NCBI GenBank assembly: GCA_002633025.1
Contig: NMRB01000029.1
Location: forward strand, 231,944-295,943
Origin: Notospermus geniculatus
Taxonomy: Eukaryota > Nemertea > Pilidiophora > Heteronemertea > Lineidae
Direction of reading: 5' to 3'
DNA length: 64,000 nt
The number at the start of each line of letters is the position of its first letter. Within the stretch, counting starts at the first letter, position 1. Of the stretch, positions 1-9,912 are shown piece after piece. A program made the position numbers and the translations under genes. The notes under the pieces were generated by a model. That model was not told where the DNA came from. It made no database searches and saw only the letters and a program-made list of their open reading frames with translations.

Positions 1-479
1 ACGCCGTTTTGCTGATGCCTCAAGGGAACTCAGCGCTCGATATGCTTATTTCAAGTTTCCAAATGGTAGTAGGCACAGTTCTACCTTTCCTTATCATTTT
101 CACCTGTAATATCTTAATTATCATCACTCTCAGACGGGCGGCCAAAGAGCGGAGACAAATGGATGGCCACCAACAGAAAAGTGCTCAAGCTGATTCAAAA
201 CATCTCACGCGCATGCTCATCTTCGTCAGTTTTGCTTACGTCATCATGACGTTGCCGTACAGGTTACACCACTTGCTTCTTAAAATCCCTGCTCTTTCAA
301 GTGTCTATGATCTTAGTGTGTTGTTTTGGAGGAAGCAGTATGTGGTTCAAATTTGGACCTTATTATCTGTGTGGATGTGCAACTATTGCGTGAATTTCTA
401 CATCTATTGTCTGGGAGGGGGTAAAAAGTATCGCAGTGATGTTAAAGATGTTCTAAAAAGTATCTTTCAACGGTGTTGA
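1..479 (+). CDS. Class A GPCR, family A copy 1, last exon (5' end outside window)
   Basis: This is the C-terminal part of a rhodopsin-type seven-transmembrane receptor. The frame is open from base 3 and stops at 477-479, giving about 158 residues. It covers the end of extracellular loop 2, TM5 (VVGTVLPFLIIFTCNILII), a basic third intracellular loop, TM6 with a LPYR motif, and TM7, where the usual NPxxY is replaced by NFYIY followed by CLGGGKKYR. It aligns residue for residue with the last exons at 2611-3092 and 6648-7147, so it is a paralogue whose first two exons lie left of the window. The pattern suggests a peptide or orphan (GPR139/FMRFamide-like) receptor at the plasma membrane; the ligand cannot be read from sequence. 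No break is visible. Confidence 0.85.
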   Translation, partial: AVLLMPQGNSALDMLISSFQMVVGTVLPFLIIFTCNILIIITLRRAAKERRQMDGHQQKSAQADSKHLTRMLIFVSFAYVIMTLPYRLHHLLLKIPALSSVYDLSVLFWRKQYVVQIWTLLSVWMCNYCVNFYIYCLGGGKKYRSDVKDVLKSIFQRC

Positions 480-528
480 CCACGATCGCTCTGGCTGTTT
501 GGTTGAGGGAAGAAGACAAATGACAGGA

Positions 529-631
529 GCCTGTTTCATAAAGTGACCTTAAGCTTATGGTACCTTTAACCAAATGGAAAATGCATTAAGTTAATGGTAC
601 CATTAGCTTACAGTCACTTTATGAAACAGGC
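529..631. mobile_element. MITE with 19-bp perfect terminal inverted repeats
   Basis: The ends GCCTGTTTCATAAAGTGAC (529-547) and its exact reverse complement (613-631) bound a 103-bp element with no coding capacity. Internal TGGTACC blocks are also inverted. A diverged second copy lies at 47694-47812, which makes it a dispersed non-autonomous DNA transposon. Confidence 0.75.
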
Positions 632-1159
632 CCCAGATCAGTTTCTGAAATACCACCAACATTCAATCATTTTGGTTACTCAGAACCATGATCCTTTCAA
701 TTCGTTCGCCATCTTCTATACCTGCATAGCAGGATTCAAGTATTATGCATAGGGAAGTTCTATAAAAAAAATGGATGCTGGCATCAAAGTTTTCCTATTT
801 TATTAATATTCTATCAATAGTCACGCAGTAAAAATAGAAATGTAATTTTGAACACGCTTTGAATTACAAAATACATGGATATATTGAGATGGTCATTGTT
901 TCGCCATCTCGCTCCTTCTGCTGACAATATGGAAATAGTGTGGAAGGAAAAGGGCCAGAATAAAACGATCAGTTAAAAAGCAGGGAGTCCACTTAAATGA
1001 TTGTTGTGATTCTACCTTGTTCTTCGCTGCGAAGTTAAACAGGCATCCATGACAATGCTTTCGACTACAGCATGATCACTCCTGTGCAAAGCGGAATAGC
1101 AGTTTTAAAATCAAAATTCAGTGCTTATCTCATGGGCTGTGGACGGTCCAAGTTTTTGT

Positions 1160-1275
1160 TCACTTTCTTCAGTTTGATGAAAGCCTGGCTGCTGTTGACC
1201 ACTGAAATTGATTGGAAGAGGATGGCAAACCCACCATCTATTCAGTAATGATTTCAGGTTTCTGGTGCGAAGCGG
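1160..1275 (+). repeat. Decayed tandem duplicate of the family A start region
   Basis: Bases 1160-1275 resemble 1345-1460 about 190 bp downstream, including the ACTGAAAT block, a GGATGGCA start-like site and TAATGATTTCA. Here the frame is closed soon after the ATG. The same arrangement occurs before copy 3 (about 5395-5510 versus 5610-5710), so the small duplication predates the gene duplication. Confidence 0.5.
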
Positions 1276-1411
1276 AGTACAACTTATAAGTTTAGCATCG
1301 ATTCAGTGCATATCCGCATTGAGCTGAATATCACGATCGAAGTTGTACCATTTCCTTCAGTTGGATAAAAGCCTTTTGCTGATAACGGCCACTGAAATCA
1401 ATTCGAAGGAG

Positions 1412-3092
1412 ATGGCAGAACCCACAACAGTAATGATTTCAAGTCTTGAATCTGAAAACATTACATATTTTTTCTTCATTTGGCTCGCACCCGTCGTTGT
1501 CGGTTTACCCGGTAACATCCTAGCTGTTATCATAGCCAATCGTAAACACAACAGACAGCTGTCTCCGTGTATCTACATGACTGCAATGGGTGTCGCTGAT
1601 ACGGTGTTGGTTCTGGAGAGAACCAATTCTGTTCTATTTAATAAAGTAATTCTGGAGAATGCTTTGATTGAGGAGCCTTTATGGTGGTTCAGGTGGGTCT
1701 TTAGGGAATGAGTAAATCGTCTTTCAAGTGTGGTAAATTGTCGTATAGTAGAGGGTAGTACCGGTAGTTATGTTGCTTGCCTCCTTGCGAAGCTTTCCAG
1801 CTATCTCTAAAGGTTTAGATTTCCAACACATCTCTGTTTATCGCTATTGTTCATTGATACCATTTATACATAGTTTATCCATTAACAATTATCCAGGGTG
1901 ACAATCTACGTCATGTACACGAGCAGCATCCTGTCTGGCCTGTTCCTGGCTGGAATGTCTGTTGACCGTCTCATCGCCGTCAAATTCCCGATGGATGCCA
2001 AGAGACTGTGTACCGCTTCCAGAGCAAGGAAAGTCGTCATTGGTATCACCATCTTCATCGTCGTGGCAAATCTACATCTATTCTACATTGTTGGCTACTT
2101 CGAAGATAAAGGCTTAGGTTTGTAACGAGTGTAACAATAGTGCATGAATGAGAGCGAGGCAACGATGTGATTCCCTGCAGCTACGTCATCCACCGAAGAT
2201 TGCCGAAGACTTCCGAAGACGAATCTTGTTCCGCCAGGTTAAGCTGACAGGCTTATAAAAAAGCAGATTAATAACAATGTTGATTTTTTTATTCACATGT
2301 GACAAACTGAGACTTCAGTATGTTCACTTTTGATGGGGCAAACCGTATAGGCTACTTGGCACACCTGTTCACTTCCGAAGTGGGTACCGTTCCCTTGTAG
2401 TTGGCACCCTGTAACGAGATGCGCATTCGTCTTGGTCCAGCCGGTTGGATGTCTGGTGCGGATGATAGAGTTAAGATTCTCATCTTTAGCGACAGATGCA
2501 GCGTCGTCGTTCGGAATGAATTTTTCGCTTGCACGGCCAAATGTCGAGGAGCTATTGACGCTAAACTCAATTTAGCAATACCGCTTACCCACGATCTTTT
2601 TCCTTTGCAGGAATATACGCCTTCTTCCTATCTACCAAGGGACATCCAGCGCTTGATGTTCTTGTGTCAGGTTTCCAAATGGTTGTGGGCACCGTCCTAC
2701 CATTCCTTATCATTTTCACCTGCAACATCTTCATAATCATCACCCTGAGACAGGCGGCCAAAGAACGGAGAAAAATGGATGCCCACCAACAGAAAAGTTC
2801 TCAAGCTGATTCAAAACATCTCACGCGCATGCTCATCTTCGTTAGTTTTGCTTACGTCATCATGACGTTACCTTACAGGTTCCATCACATGCTTGTTAAG
2901 ATCCCCGCTGTTTCGAGTATTTACGATATGAGTCAACTGTATTGGAGGAAGCGATACGTGGTCCAGATATGGATCTTATTAACTGTATGGATGTTTAACT
3001 ACAGCGTGAATTTCTATCTTTATTGTCTTGGAGGGGGAAGAAAGTATCGCAATGACGTGAAATACGTCCTAAGACGCATTTTTTGTTTTTGA
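1412..3092 (+). CDS. Class A GPCR, family A copy 2 (three coding exons)
   Basis: The spliced model is join(1412..1692, 1897..2117, 2611..3092), 984 nt and 327 residues. Exon 1 ends AG|GTGGGT in phase 2, exon 2 ends G|GTTTGT in phase 1, and acceptors follow TATCCAG and TTTGCAG; all frames join without a break. The ATG at 1412 is the first Met in the open frame. The N-terminus is short, with one NIT glycosylation site. TM1 carries GLPGNILAV, TM3 ends in SVDRLIAVKFP (a DRY variant), TM6 has LPYR, and TM7 has NFYLY in place of NPxxY, followed by CLGGGRKYR. Position 3.25 is Phe and loop 2 has no Cys, so the standard disulfide is absent. A plasma-membrane peptide-receptor-like protein is likely; the ligand is unknown. 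Confidence 0.85.
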
Positions 3093-3506
3093 AAGCCTTG
3101 TGTTTTAAGCGACGGATGAATACTTACTTCCATTTGCTCCAAAGAGTCACGGCTTTGTTTGTTTAATAAGTAAATAGTTTAAACATATTGCACACAGGCA
3201 TTTTTACTGGTACAAGTTTTGCTGTTCCCATCTTGCAATGGGTTGGCAGTTTCATGATAACAAACATTTCCTCTGAGTAAGCCTGGAAGATGGATCCAAA
3301 CCTCGTGAATTGACGACTCTTGTTGCGTAGCGTTTTTGCATAACTTCGGCTTTAAGGCCGCCAAATGAACTAAAAGTGGGTATTACGGCATTGTATTCTT
3401 TGTGCAGGTAAAATCAAATTGCTCATATGCAGTGATTTTTAAGCACATACTTTACACATTCAGTCAAACTTCTCTGGTCATACTAAACTTGGAGACATAC
3501 TCAAAG

Positions 3507-3620
3507 GGCCGCATTCTGGAAGCTTCCTTAACTCGGTTTACCTTCAGCTACTGTTTGCAGGGCAGAACACAAAAGCTTAAAGTGGACATTAGAGTTGAGG
3601 AGGCTTCTAGAATACGGGCC
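3507..3620. mobile_element. MITE with GGCCCGTATTCTAGAA-type ends
   Basis: The left end GGCCGCATTCTGGAAGC pairs with the right end GCTTCTAGAATACGGGCC. The element is about 114 bp and non-coding. Relatives with the same termini lie at 40863-40980, 47265-47381 and 48437-48553. The copy at 48437 also shares the interior, including the TTGCAGGG block. Confidence 0.7.
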
Positions 3621-3999
3621 TAAAGAGTTAAAACTACATGTATGATATTGAACTCTCCAATACAGTAACTTAGCTACATGTATTTTCAAATAAAACGCTT
3701 AGGGTACAAAATGCGAACATTCTGGAATTTGAGGGCATTTTTTTCTCGTTCATTGAATTTAAGATGAACTTAGTGAGTTTTGTGGCATCAGCTACCCATC
3801 CCGGGATAAAAACGGAAGTCTCAAAAAGAATGGTAATAGAGCATTTTAGAATTGAGATTCATCTTGCAAGCTTTAGTAAATATTTATCATGATGTTGAAT
3901 AATAATAATATGCAAAATAATGTCAACACTCGGTTGCAGAAATCATCATTCCACAACGTCGCGGTCCAACCATTGCCCTCAGTACGTTCGGCACTGAAT

Positions 4000-4420
4000 C
4001 GTATTCATCTCTTGTTTCCTTTCCAAGATACTTTTTATATGGCAATCGCCAGTGATAGGGAGTTTTCGCAAAGCCCCCGAATCGCCAACGCGAACGCCGA
4101 ACCCATTGTTCGATGCCACGAAAAGAGAACCGAACAAAAGGATAGATGCTCGCGTTGGCGTTTCGGGGGCTTTGCGAAAACTCTATATCAATCTGCTGCA
4201 GGGCGAAAGCGAATGAGGCATTCGACGTAAGATTTTCGAGGATCGTTTAGGGCTGCGTCGACCTGATATAAAGTCCAGCGTCCACGAATATCCAACGAAT
4301 CCTCTTTCTGCCGTCTGTTGCCCATAGGGTGCCAAATAGTGCGAAAAAACTCTCAGGCGGAGCACTGCCTTTAAACCCCAAGAAGATCAGTGAGTCTGAT
4401 CCATTCTCCATACAGTCCCA
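4000..4420. mobile_element. About 420-bp insertion relative to the paralogous unit
   Basis: The flanks CACTGAAT and GAATTCATTT are adjacent in the paralogous unit at about 7650-7672 but are separated here by roughly 420 bp. The inserted sequence contains a smaller palindromic element at 4056-4185. I see no terminal repeats for the whole block, so it may be several events or a deletion in the other copy. Confidence 0.4.
4056..4185. mobile_element. Palindromic TAGGGAG element, copy 1
   Basis: TAGGGAGTTTTCGCAAAGCC on the left pairs with GGCTTTGCGAAAACTC on the right; the arms of about 35 bp are nearly perfect. The interior contains a short GTTCGATGCCACGA spacer. It is the same subfamily as 30651-30782. 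The right terminus has lost two G:C pairs. Confidence 0.75.
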
Positions 4421-4483
4421 GAATTCATTTCATGCACCCCCCTTAGGCCTACATAAATTCAAGTCCCTTCGTTCGTATCTGAG

Positions 4484-4702
4484 AGCGCTTATCATGACGT
4501 TGCCGTACAGGCTACACCACTTGCTCCCCAAGATCCCGATCCCCACTCTTTCAAGTATCTATGATCTAAGTGCCAATGTATTGGAGGAGGCAGTATGTGG
4601 TTCAATAGGATCTTATCATCTGTGTGGATGTGCAACTATTTGTCTTGGAGGAGGAAAGAAGTATCGGAATGATGTTACACAATGTTCTAGGAAGTTCGTT
4701 TA
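4484..4702 (+). pseudogene. Family A GPCR fragment (TM6-TM7 remnant)
   Basis: An open stretch resembles the end of the family A receptors: LIMTLPYRLHHLL, then a loop with LSSIYDLS, then CLGGGKKYRNDV. The TM7 segment between them is deleted or frameshifted, and TM1-TM5 are missing. It is closest to copy 1 (YRLHHLL rather than YRFHHML). This is a dead duplicate between copies 2 and 3. Confidence 0.75.
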
Positions 4703-5665
4703 AATGTTGTTGACGGTCAGTCCTGCCATGATCGCTCCGGCTGTTTGGTTTATGTAAGAAGAGAAATAACAGGCATGTTTCTGAGATACTGCCACAGTTA
4801 TGTGGTTACCCAGTGTGTTTTGGTTACTGTGTTTTGGTTACTCAGAAACATGATCCTTTCAATTCGCTCACCATAGCCTACAAATAGCCTACATGTATAT
4901 ATGTACATGTCTGTTTATAAAGAAGCAATATTTTGAACATATCAAATGCATTGCAAGATTCAGGTATTGTGCATAGGGAAGTTCTATCAAAAATAGAATG
5001 GATGCTGGCATCGGTGCTTTGTTACTTTATTCAATAATATTCTATCAATAGTCACGCAGAAGAAATAGAAATGTAATTATAAAGACGCTTTGAATTACCA
5101 AATACATTGAATATATTGTCATGAGATGGTCATTATTTCGCCATCTCTCTCCTTCCGGTGACAATGAAGTAGTGTCGAAGAAAAAGGGCCGGAATAAAAC
5201 GATCATTTAAAAAGCAGGGACTGAGTCCACTTGATTGCTATGGTTCTATCTTCTTTCGCTACGAAGTTAAACAGGCATCCATGGCAATGCTTTCGACTAC
5301 AGCATGATCACTCCTGGTGCAAAGTGGAGTAGCAGTTTTGAAATCAAAATTCAGTGCTTATCTCATGGGTTGTGAACGGTCCAAATTTTTGTTCACTTCC
5401 CTATGTTCGATGAAAGCCTGGCTGGTGTTGGCCACTAAAGTTAATTGAAAGAGGATGACGATGACAGACAGACCCAGCATCCATTCGGTAATGATTTCAA
5501 GTTCCTGTTGCAAAGCGGAGTACCGTACCAGTTTTATGTTCAGCAAAGAAATAGTGCATAATCGCATTGGCTGAATACAGTGTATCACGGTCCAAATTTC
5601 TATACATTTCCACCAGATCGCTGAAAGCTTTGCTGATGATGGCCACTGAAATCAATTCGAACGAG
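4703..5665. other. Spacer upstream of family A copy 3, paralogous to 480-1411
   Basis: The sequence after the fragment repeats the downstream flank of copy 1 (GATCGCTC, then GGCTGTTTGG) and the 600-bp upstream region of copy 2, with small indels. It lacks the MITE found at 529-631, so that insertion followed the duplication or was lost here. A decayed start-region duplicate lies at about 5395-5510. Confidence 0.55.
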
Positions 5666-7147
5666 ATGGCAGAACTTACAACAGTAATGATTTCAAGTGT
5701 TGAATCTGAAAATATTTCATATTTTTTCTTCATTTGGATTGTGCCCGTCGTTGTGGGTTTACCTGGTAATATCCTAGCTGTTATCATAGCCAATCGTAAA
5801 CACAACAGACAGCTGTCTCCGTGTATCTACATGACTGCCATGGGTGTCGCTGATACGGTGTTGGTTCTGGAGAGGATCAATTCTGTTCTATTTAATAAAG
5901 TAATTCTGGAGAATGGTTTGATTGAGGAGCCTTTCTGGTGGTTCAGGTGGGTTTTTAGGGAATGAGTACCTTCAGGTGTGGCAAATTGTCGTATAATAGA
6001 GGGTAAATAGGTTGCTTAATGCCTCCTTGCGAAGCTTGCGAGCTATTTCTAAAGATTTAGATTTCCAAAGCATTTCTCTTATCGCTATTGCTAATTGATA
6101 CCATTTTTAATACCACGACAGCTTATCCATTAACAATTATCCAGGGTGACAATCTACGTCATGTACACGAGCAGCATCCTCTCTGGTCTGTTCTTGGCTG
6201 GAATGTCTGTTGACCGTCTCATCGCCGTCAAATTCCCGATGGATGCCAAGAGACTGTGTACCGCTTCCAGAGCAAGGAAAGTCGTCATTGGTATCACCAT
6301 CTTCATCGTCGTGGCAAATCTCCACCTACTGTACGTTGTGAACAGCTTCCAAGATAAAGATTTAAGTATGTTCCCAATGTTTCTCTAGCGAAGTGGATAT
6401 AACTGCTCCCTTTGTCGGCGAGCTTGGGCATTCACCTAGCGATCTGGGGTATGTTCACCGGATCTGCCACCACTTGGTAGCCGATGGGATGTCTGGTGCT
6501 GACGATAGAGTTAACACATCTTTAGCGACAGGAACAGCGTAGTCATTCGGAATGAATTTTTCACTTACACGGCCAAATGTCGAGGAGCCATTGACTTTAA
6601 CCTCAGTTTAGCGACACCGCTTATCCCACGGTCTTTTTCCCTTGCAGATATATACGCCTTCTTCTTATCCACCAAGGGATACCCAGCGCTTGATGTACTT
6701 GTATCAGGTTTCCAAATGGTTGTGGGTACCATTCTACCGTTCCTTATCATTTTCACCTGTAACATCTTCATAATCATGACTCTCAGACAGGCGGCCAAAG
6801 AACGGAGAAAAATGGATGCCCACCAACAGAAAAGTTCTCAAGCTGATTCAAAACATCTCACGCGCATGCTCATCTTCGTTAGTTTTGCTTACGTCATCAT
6901 GACGTTACCTTATAGGTTCCATCACATGCTTGTTAAGATCCCCGCTGTTTCGAGTATTTACGATATGAGTCAACTGTATTGGAGGAAGCGATACGTGGTC
7001 GAAATTTATATCTTATTAACTGTATGGATGTTTAACTACAGCGTGAATTTCTATCTCTATTGTCTCGGTGGGGGAAGAAAGTACCGCAATGACGTGAAAT
7101 ACGTCCTAAGACGTATTTTTTGTTTTTCGGAAAGCCTTGTGTTTTAA
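5666..7147 (+). CDS. Class A GPCR, family A copy 3 (three coding exons)
   Basis: The spliced model is join(5666..5946, 6145..6365, 6648..7147), 1002 nt and 333 residues, with the same intron positions and phases as copy 2. The exon 2 donor here is the strong GTATGT. I chose the ATG at 5666 because it aligns with the only usable start of copy 2; in-frame ATGs at 5636 and 5639 could add ten residues. TM1 has GLPGNILAV, TM3 ends in SVDRLIAV, TM6 has LPYR, and TM7 has NFYLY then CLGGGRKYR. Like copy 2 it has no Cys at 3.25 or in loop 2. The tail is six residues longer than copy 2 because the stop is displaced. Loop 2 and the end of TM4 differ most between copies, as expected for a ligand-facing surface. 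Confidence 0.85.
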
Positions 7148-8017
7148 GCGACCATTCCATCTGCACCTGGCATTTGGTCCATGCTTGTTTGTTTGATAAA
7201 ACACAATATGAGGATCATAATATGAGGATCATAATGGGCAATATTATTGCTAATCTTTCTTCTACCCATATGCCAGAAGCACAGGACCCCATTTTGGGTC
7301 CCATATTGTGCAACTTAGCTACATGTATTTTCAAATTACGGCGCATACGGTACAAAATGGGAAGCATTCTGGAACCTGAGGGGATTTTCACTCCTTCATT
7401 GAACTGAAGATTTGCGAACTATAAGAGAGTTTTGTGCTGTCAACTATCAACCCTAGTAGTATAAAAACGAAAGTTTATAAAATGGTAATATCGCATTTTA
7501 GAAGTGAGATCCGTCTTGGAAGCTTCAGTAAATATTTACCATGATGTTGAGAGCGAAAATGGAAAATAACTTCAATACTCGACGGTTGTTGAGGAATTCC
7601 GTCGCATTCCACAACCTCGCGGTCCATACCATCGCCCTAAGTACAGTTCGACACTGAATTCATTTGATGCACCCCTCTAAGGCCCACATTCAAGGCCCCT
7701 TCATTCATATCGAAACACCCTGTATGACGCGTTCGCCTTTTTCACAATCGGCAATCGTAGAGAGGTTGCGCAACCTCTCTACTGTCGCCGCCATCACGTC
7801 CCGGACGCATCAAACAGCACGGAGACAATTAACCGCGACCCCTCGAGCCCGAATATTACTGGCAAAAACATTATTTATTATCCTATTAGCTATAGCGATA
7901 GCTGTTCCATAAATATTCGCACTGGAAAACTTGCATTCCTAATAAATACATCGGCCTAAAAGGTTGTCCCCTCTGTGTATGGCTGCTCCCTGCCTTGCCT
8001 AATGAAAGCGGTGCATG
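7148..8017. other. 3' flank of family A copy 3
   Basis: No gene is recognised. The first 560 bp align with the flank of copy 2. From about 7715 the sequence is unique and contains a 26-bp perfect palindrome at 7757-7782. Confidence 0.5.
7757..7782. repeat. 26-bp perfect palindrome
   Basis: The half-site GTAGAGAGGTTGC is followed immediately by its exact complement. The half resembles the TAGGGAGGTTTCGCAAG end of the element at 11886, so it may be two element ends fused without an interior. Confidence 0.7.
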
Positions 8018-9242
8018 TAAGGAATTGTAAACGGCCCGATCTTTGTATTCGTACATCTATAATAAAGTACCTGGAACCAACCAATGAGGTGATCGATCAA
8101 TTTACGGTGTTTATCTTGACAGGAGTCCCAGTAGACACTTAGATTCAAAGTCACAATCAGACTCCAATTTCTCCCTCCCCGCCTAAATATGATTCATTGC
8201 CCAGTCAATCTGTCCAACACAATTTCAACGAACCTCGAAAATACCACCAGTTGTTTCATAATAAAGTTTGGCACCAAACAGGAACTCATCTACGCCTGCG
8301 CACCATCATACACACAGCAGGCTAAGGAGCAGCACGCATGCCAAGTTTTCTTGCCCACCGTACGAACTGTGAGAAGCAATTTTTATGGTGGTCACGAAAA
8401 TTGCCAAGTTTGCGATGGCCGACAACACGAGAAGCAAGAGAAATCATCTTGAAGCAACTCATTGTGTCCACACAGGCTGCGCTGCGCGAGATTGATTGTG
8501 CGAGACTGATTATGCAGGTATGAGCGCCTTCTGTTGTAACAATGGAAGCAACTTGCCGGGAATCAAACAAACCAGTTTGATATCTGGTAAGGAGTCGTTT
8601 CTTCAACGGAGTTGACAAGACGGCAGCGAGTTACCCAGTCTGGGGCGGACAGGCCACGCGTCACAAAAAAACTGCATCGCAAAAAACACTTGCCTTGTGT
8701 GCCGAAGGCTCTCATGTAGTGCAATCACTGGGAGATGCGAATTATTCAATTCTCTTTGCATACTGTGTTTCAAATTCAAATGTTGGCAGCATTCTTATAA
8801 TTTTATCAGAACATGTTGACATGAGGTAAATATCCCAAGACGTGATCTATGCAAACCATACAAGTCATTCATTTTCTCAAGATCATTCCTCTTGTTACTT
8901 GCAGTAAACCATCCATAGCACGAAATTGTCCTATTCATTCGGTAATGATCATCTGGATGAAGTGGCTGTTATTTGAACATTACTCAGTTGCTAACGCGTG
9001 AACTACCAGAGACATTCTGGTAATACTAGTGAACGCCAGAGATGTGGGGCCATGAAAACTGTTAGTGAGTGATGTTATGGCCTGTTATCAAATTCTGACG
9101 AAATCCCAAATGCATTTTGGCGCCATGGCATTGCAGATTTGTTACAAAGGCTAAAATGATGTTGCCAATGACACTCTTTTCGATAGATCCCACTTATGCA
9201 CACCCGTTGACTTCACAGAATCAGAATTATCGTCATGCAGTT
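8018..9242. repeat. Tandem duplication unit 1 (about 1.2 kb)
   Basis: Bases from AGGAATTGTAAACGGCC at 8018 to 9242 recur at 9243-11131 with high identity, apart from an insertion in the second unit. The unit boundaries share AGGA. No convincing coding region is seen; the short open frames are not conserved between the units. Confidence 0.8.
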
Positions 9243-9582
9243 CAGGAATTGTAAACGGCCCGATCTTTGTATTCGTACATCTATAATAAAGTACCTGGAA
9301 CCAACCAATGAGGTGATCGATCAATTTACGGTGTTTATCCTGACAGGAGTCCCAGTAGACACTTAGATTCAAAGCCACAATCAGACTCCAATTTTTCCCT
9401 CCCCGCCAAAATATGATTCATTGCCTAGTCAATCTGTCCAACATAATTTCAAGGAACCTCGAAAACCACCAGTAAGTTGTTTCATAAGTTTGGCAACAAA
9501 CGGGAACTCATCTACGCCTGCGCACCATCATACACACAGCAGGCTAAGCCTCAAACTTGACGCTAGGTGGCGATATCTGGGC

Positions 9583-9750
9583 AAGGATATCACAAGGATA
9601 TCACATTTGATATCACAAGGATATCAAATGTATGTAAACAAATGAAATGTATGTAAACAAATGAAATGTATGTAAACAAATGAAATGTATGTAAACAAAT
9701 GAAATGTATGTAAACAAATGAAACGTAAACAAATGAAATGTATGTCATGC
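9583..9750. repeat. Minisatellite, 19-bp unit ATGTATGTAAACAAATGAA
   Basis: About six to seven head-to-tail copies follow three CAAGGATATCA repeats. The minus strand gives a repetitive open frame (FHLFTYISF), which is a by-product and not a protein. Confidence 0.85.
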
Positions 9751-9779
9751 AAACAAACATTCTTGATGTAAGGCATGTA

Positions 9780-9912
9780 GGGTGTTATGCTGCCTGTTAG
9801 GTGGTGCTTCGTTTTTTTTTCTTTTATGTTAATTTTATTAATTGTATTTATCATTTCTATGCTCTCTGAGCGAGGAAATAAATTATCTTATCTTATCTTA
9901 TCTTATCTTATC
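9780..9912 (+). mobile_element. Probable 3' end of a LINE with TTATC microsatellite tail
   Basis: The sequence GAGCGAGGAAATAAA followed by six TTATC repeats resembles the 3' ends of CR1/L2-type retroposons, which finish in short tandem repeats. No reverse-transcriptase frame is nearby, so this would be a heavily 5'-truncated copy. Confidence 0.4.

Larger units (their letters stand above)
480..1411. other. Spacer upstream of family A copy 2
   Basis: There is no gene here. The spacer holds a MITE at 529-631. Its remainder is homologous to 4703-5665, upstream of copy 3, showing that the receptor and its flanks were duplicated as one unit. A decayed duplicate of the start-codon region lies at about 1160-1275. 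Confidence 0.6.
3093..4483. other. 3' flank of family A copy 2
   Basis: There is no gene here. A MITE lies at 3507-3620 and an insertion at about 4000-4420. Much of the rest aligns with 7148-7710 downstream of copy 3, so it is part of the duplicated unit. An AATAAA at 3689-3694 could serve polyadenylation, about 600 bp after the stop. Confidence 0.55.

Noticed and set aside
9624-9854. Repetitive frame FHLFTYISF on the minus strand
   Set aside because: It is the translation of the 19-bp minisatellite.
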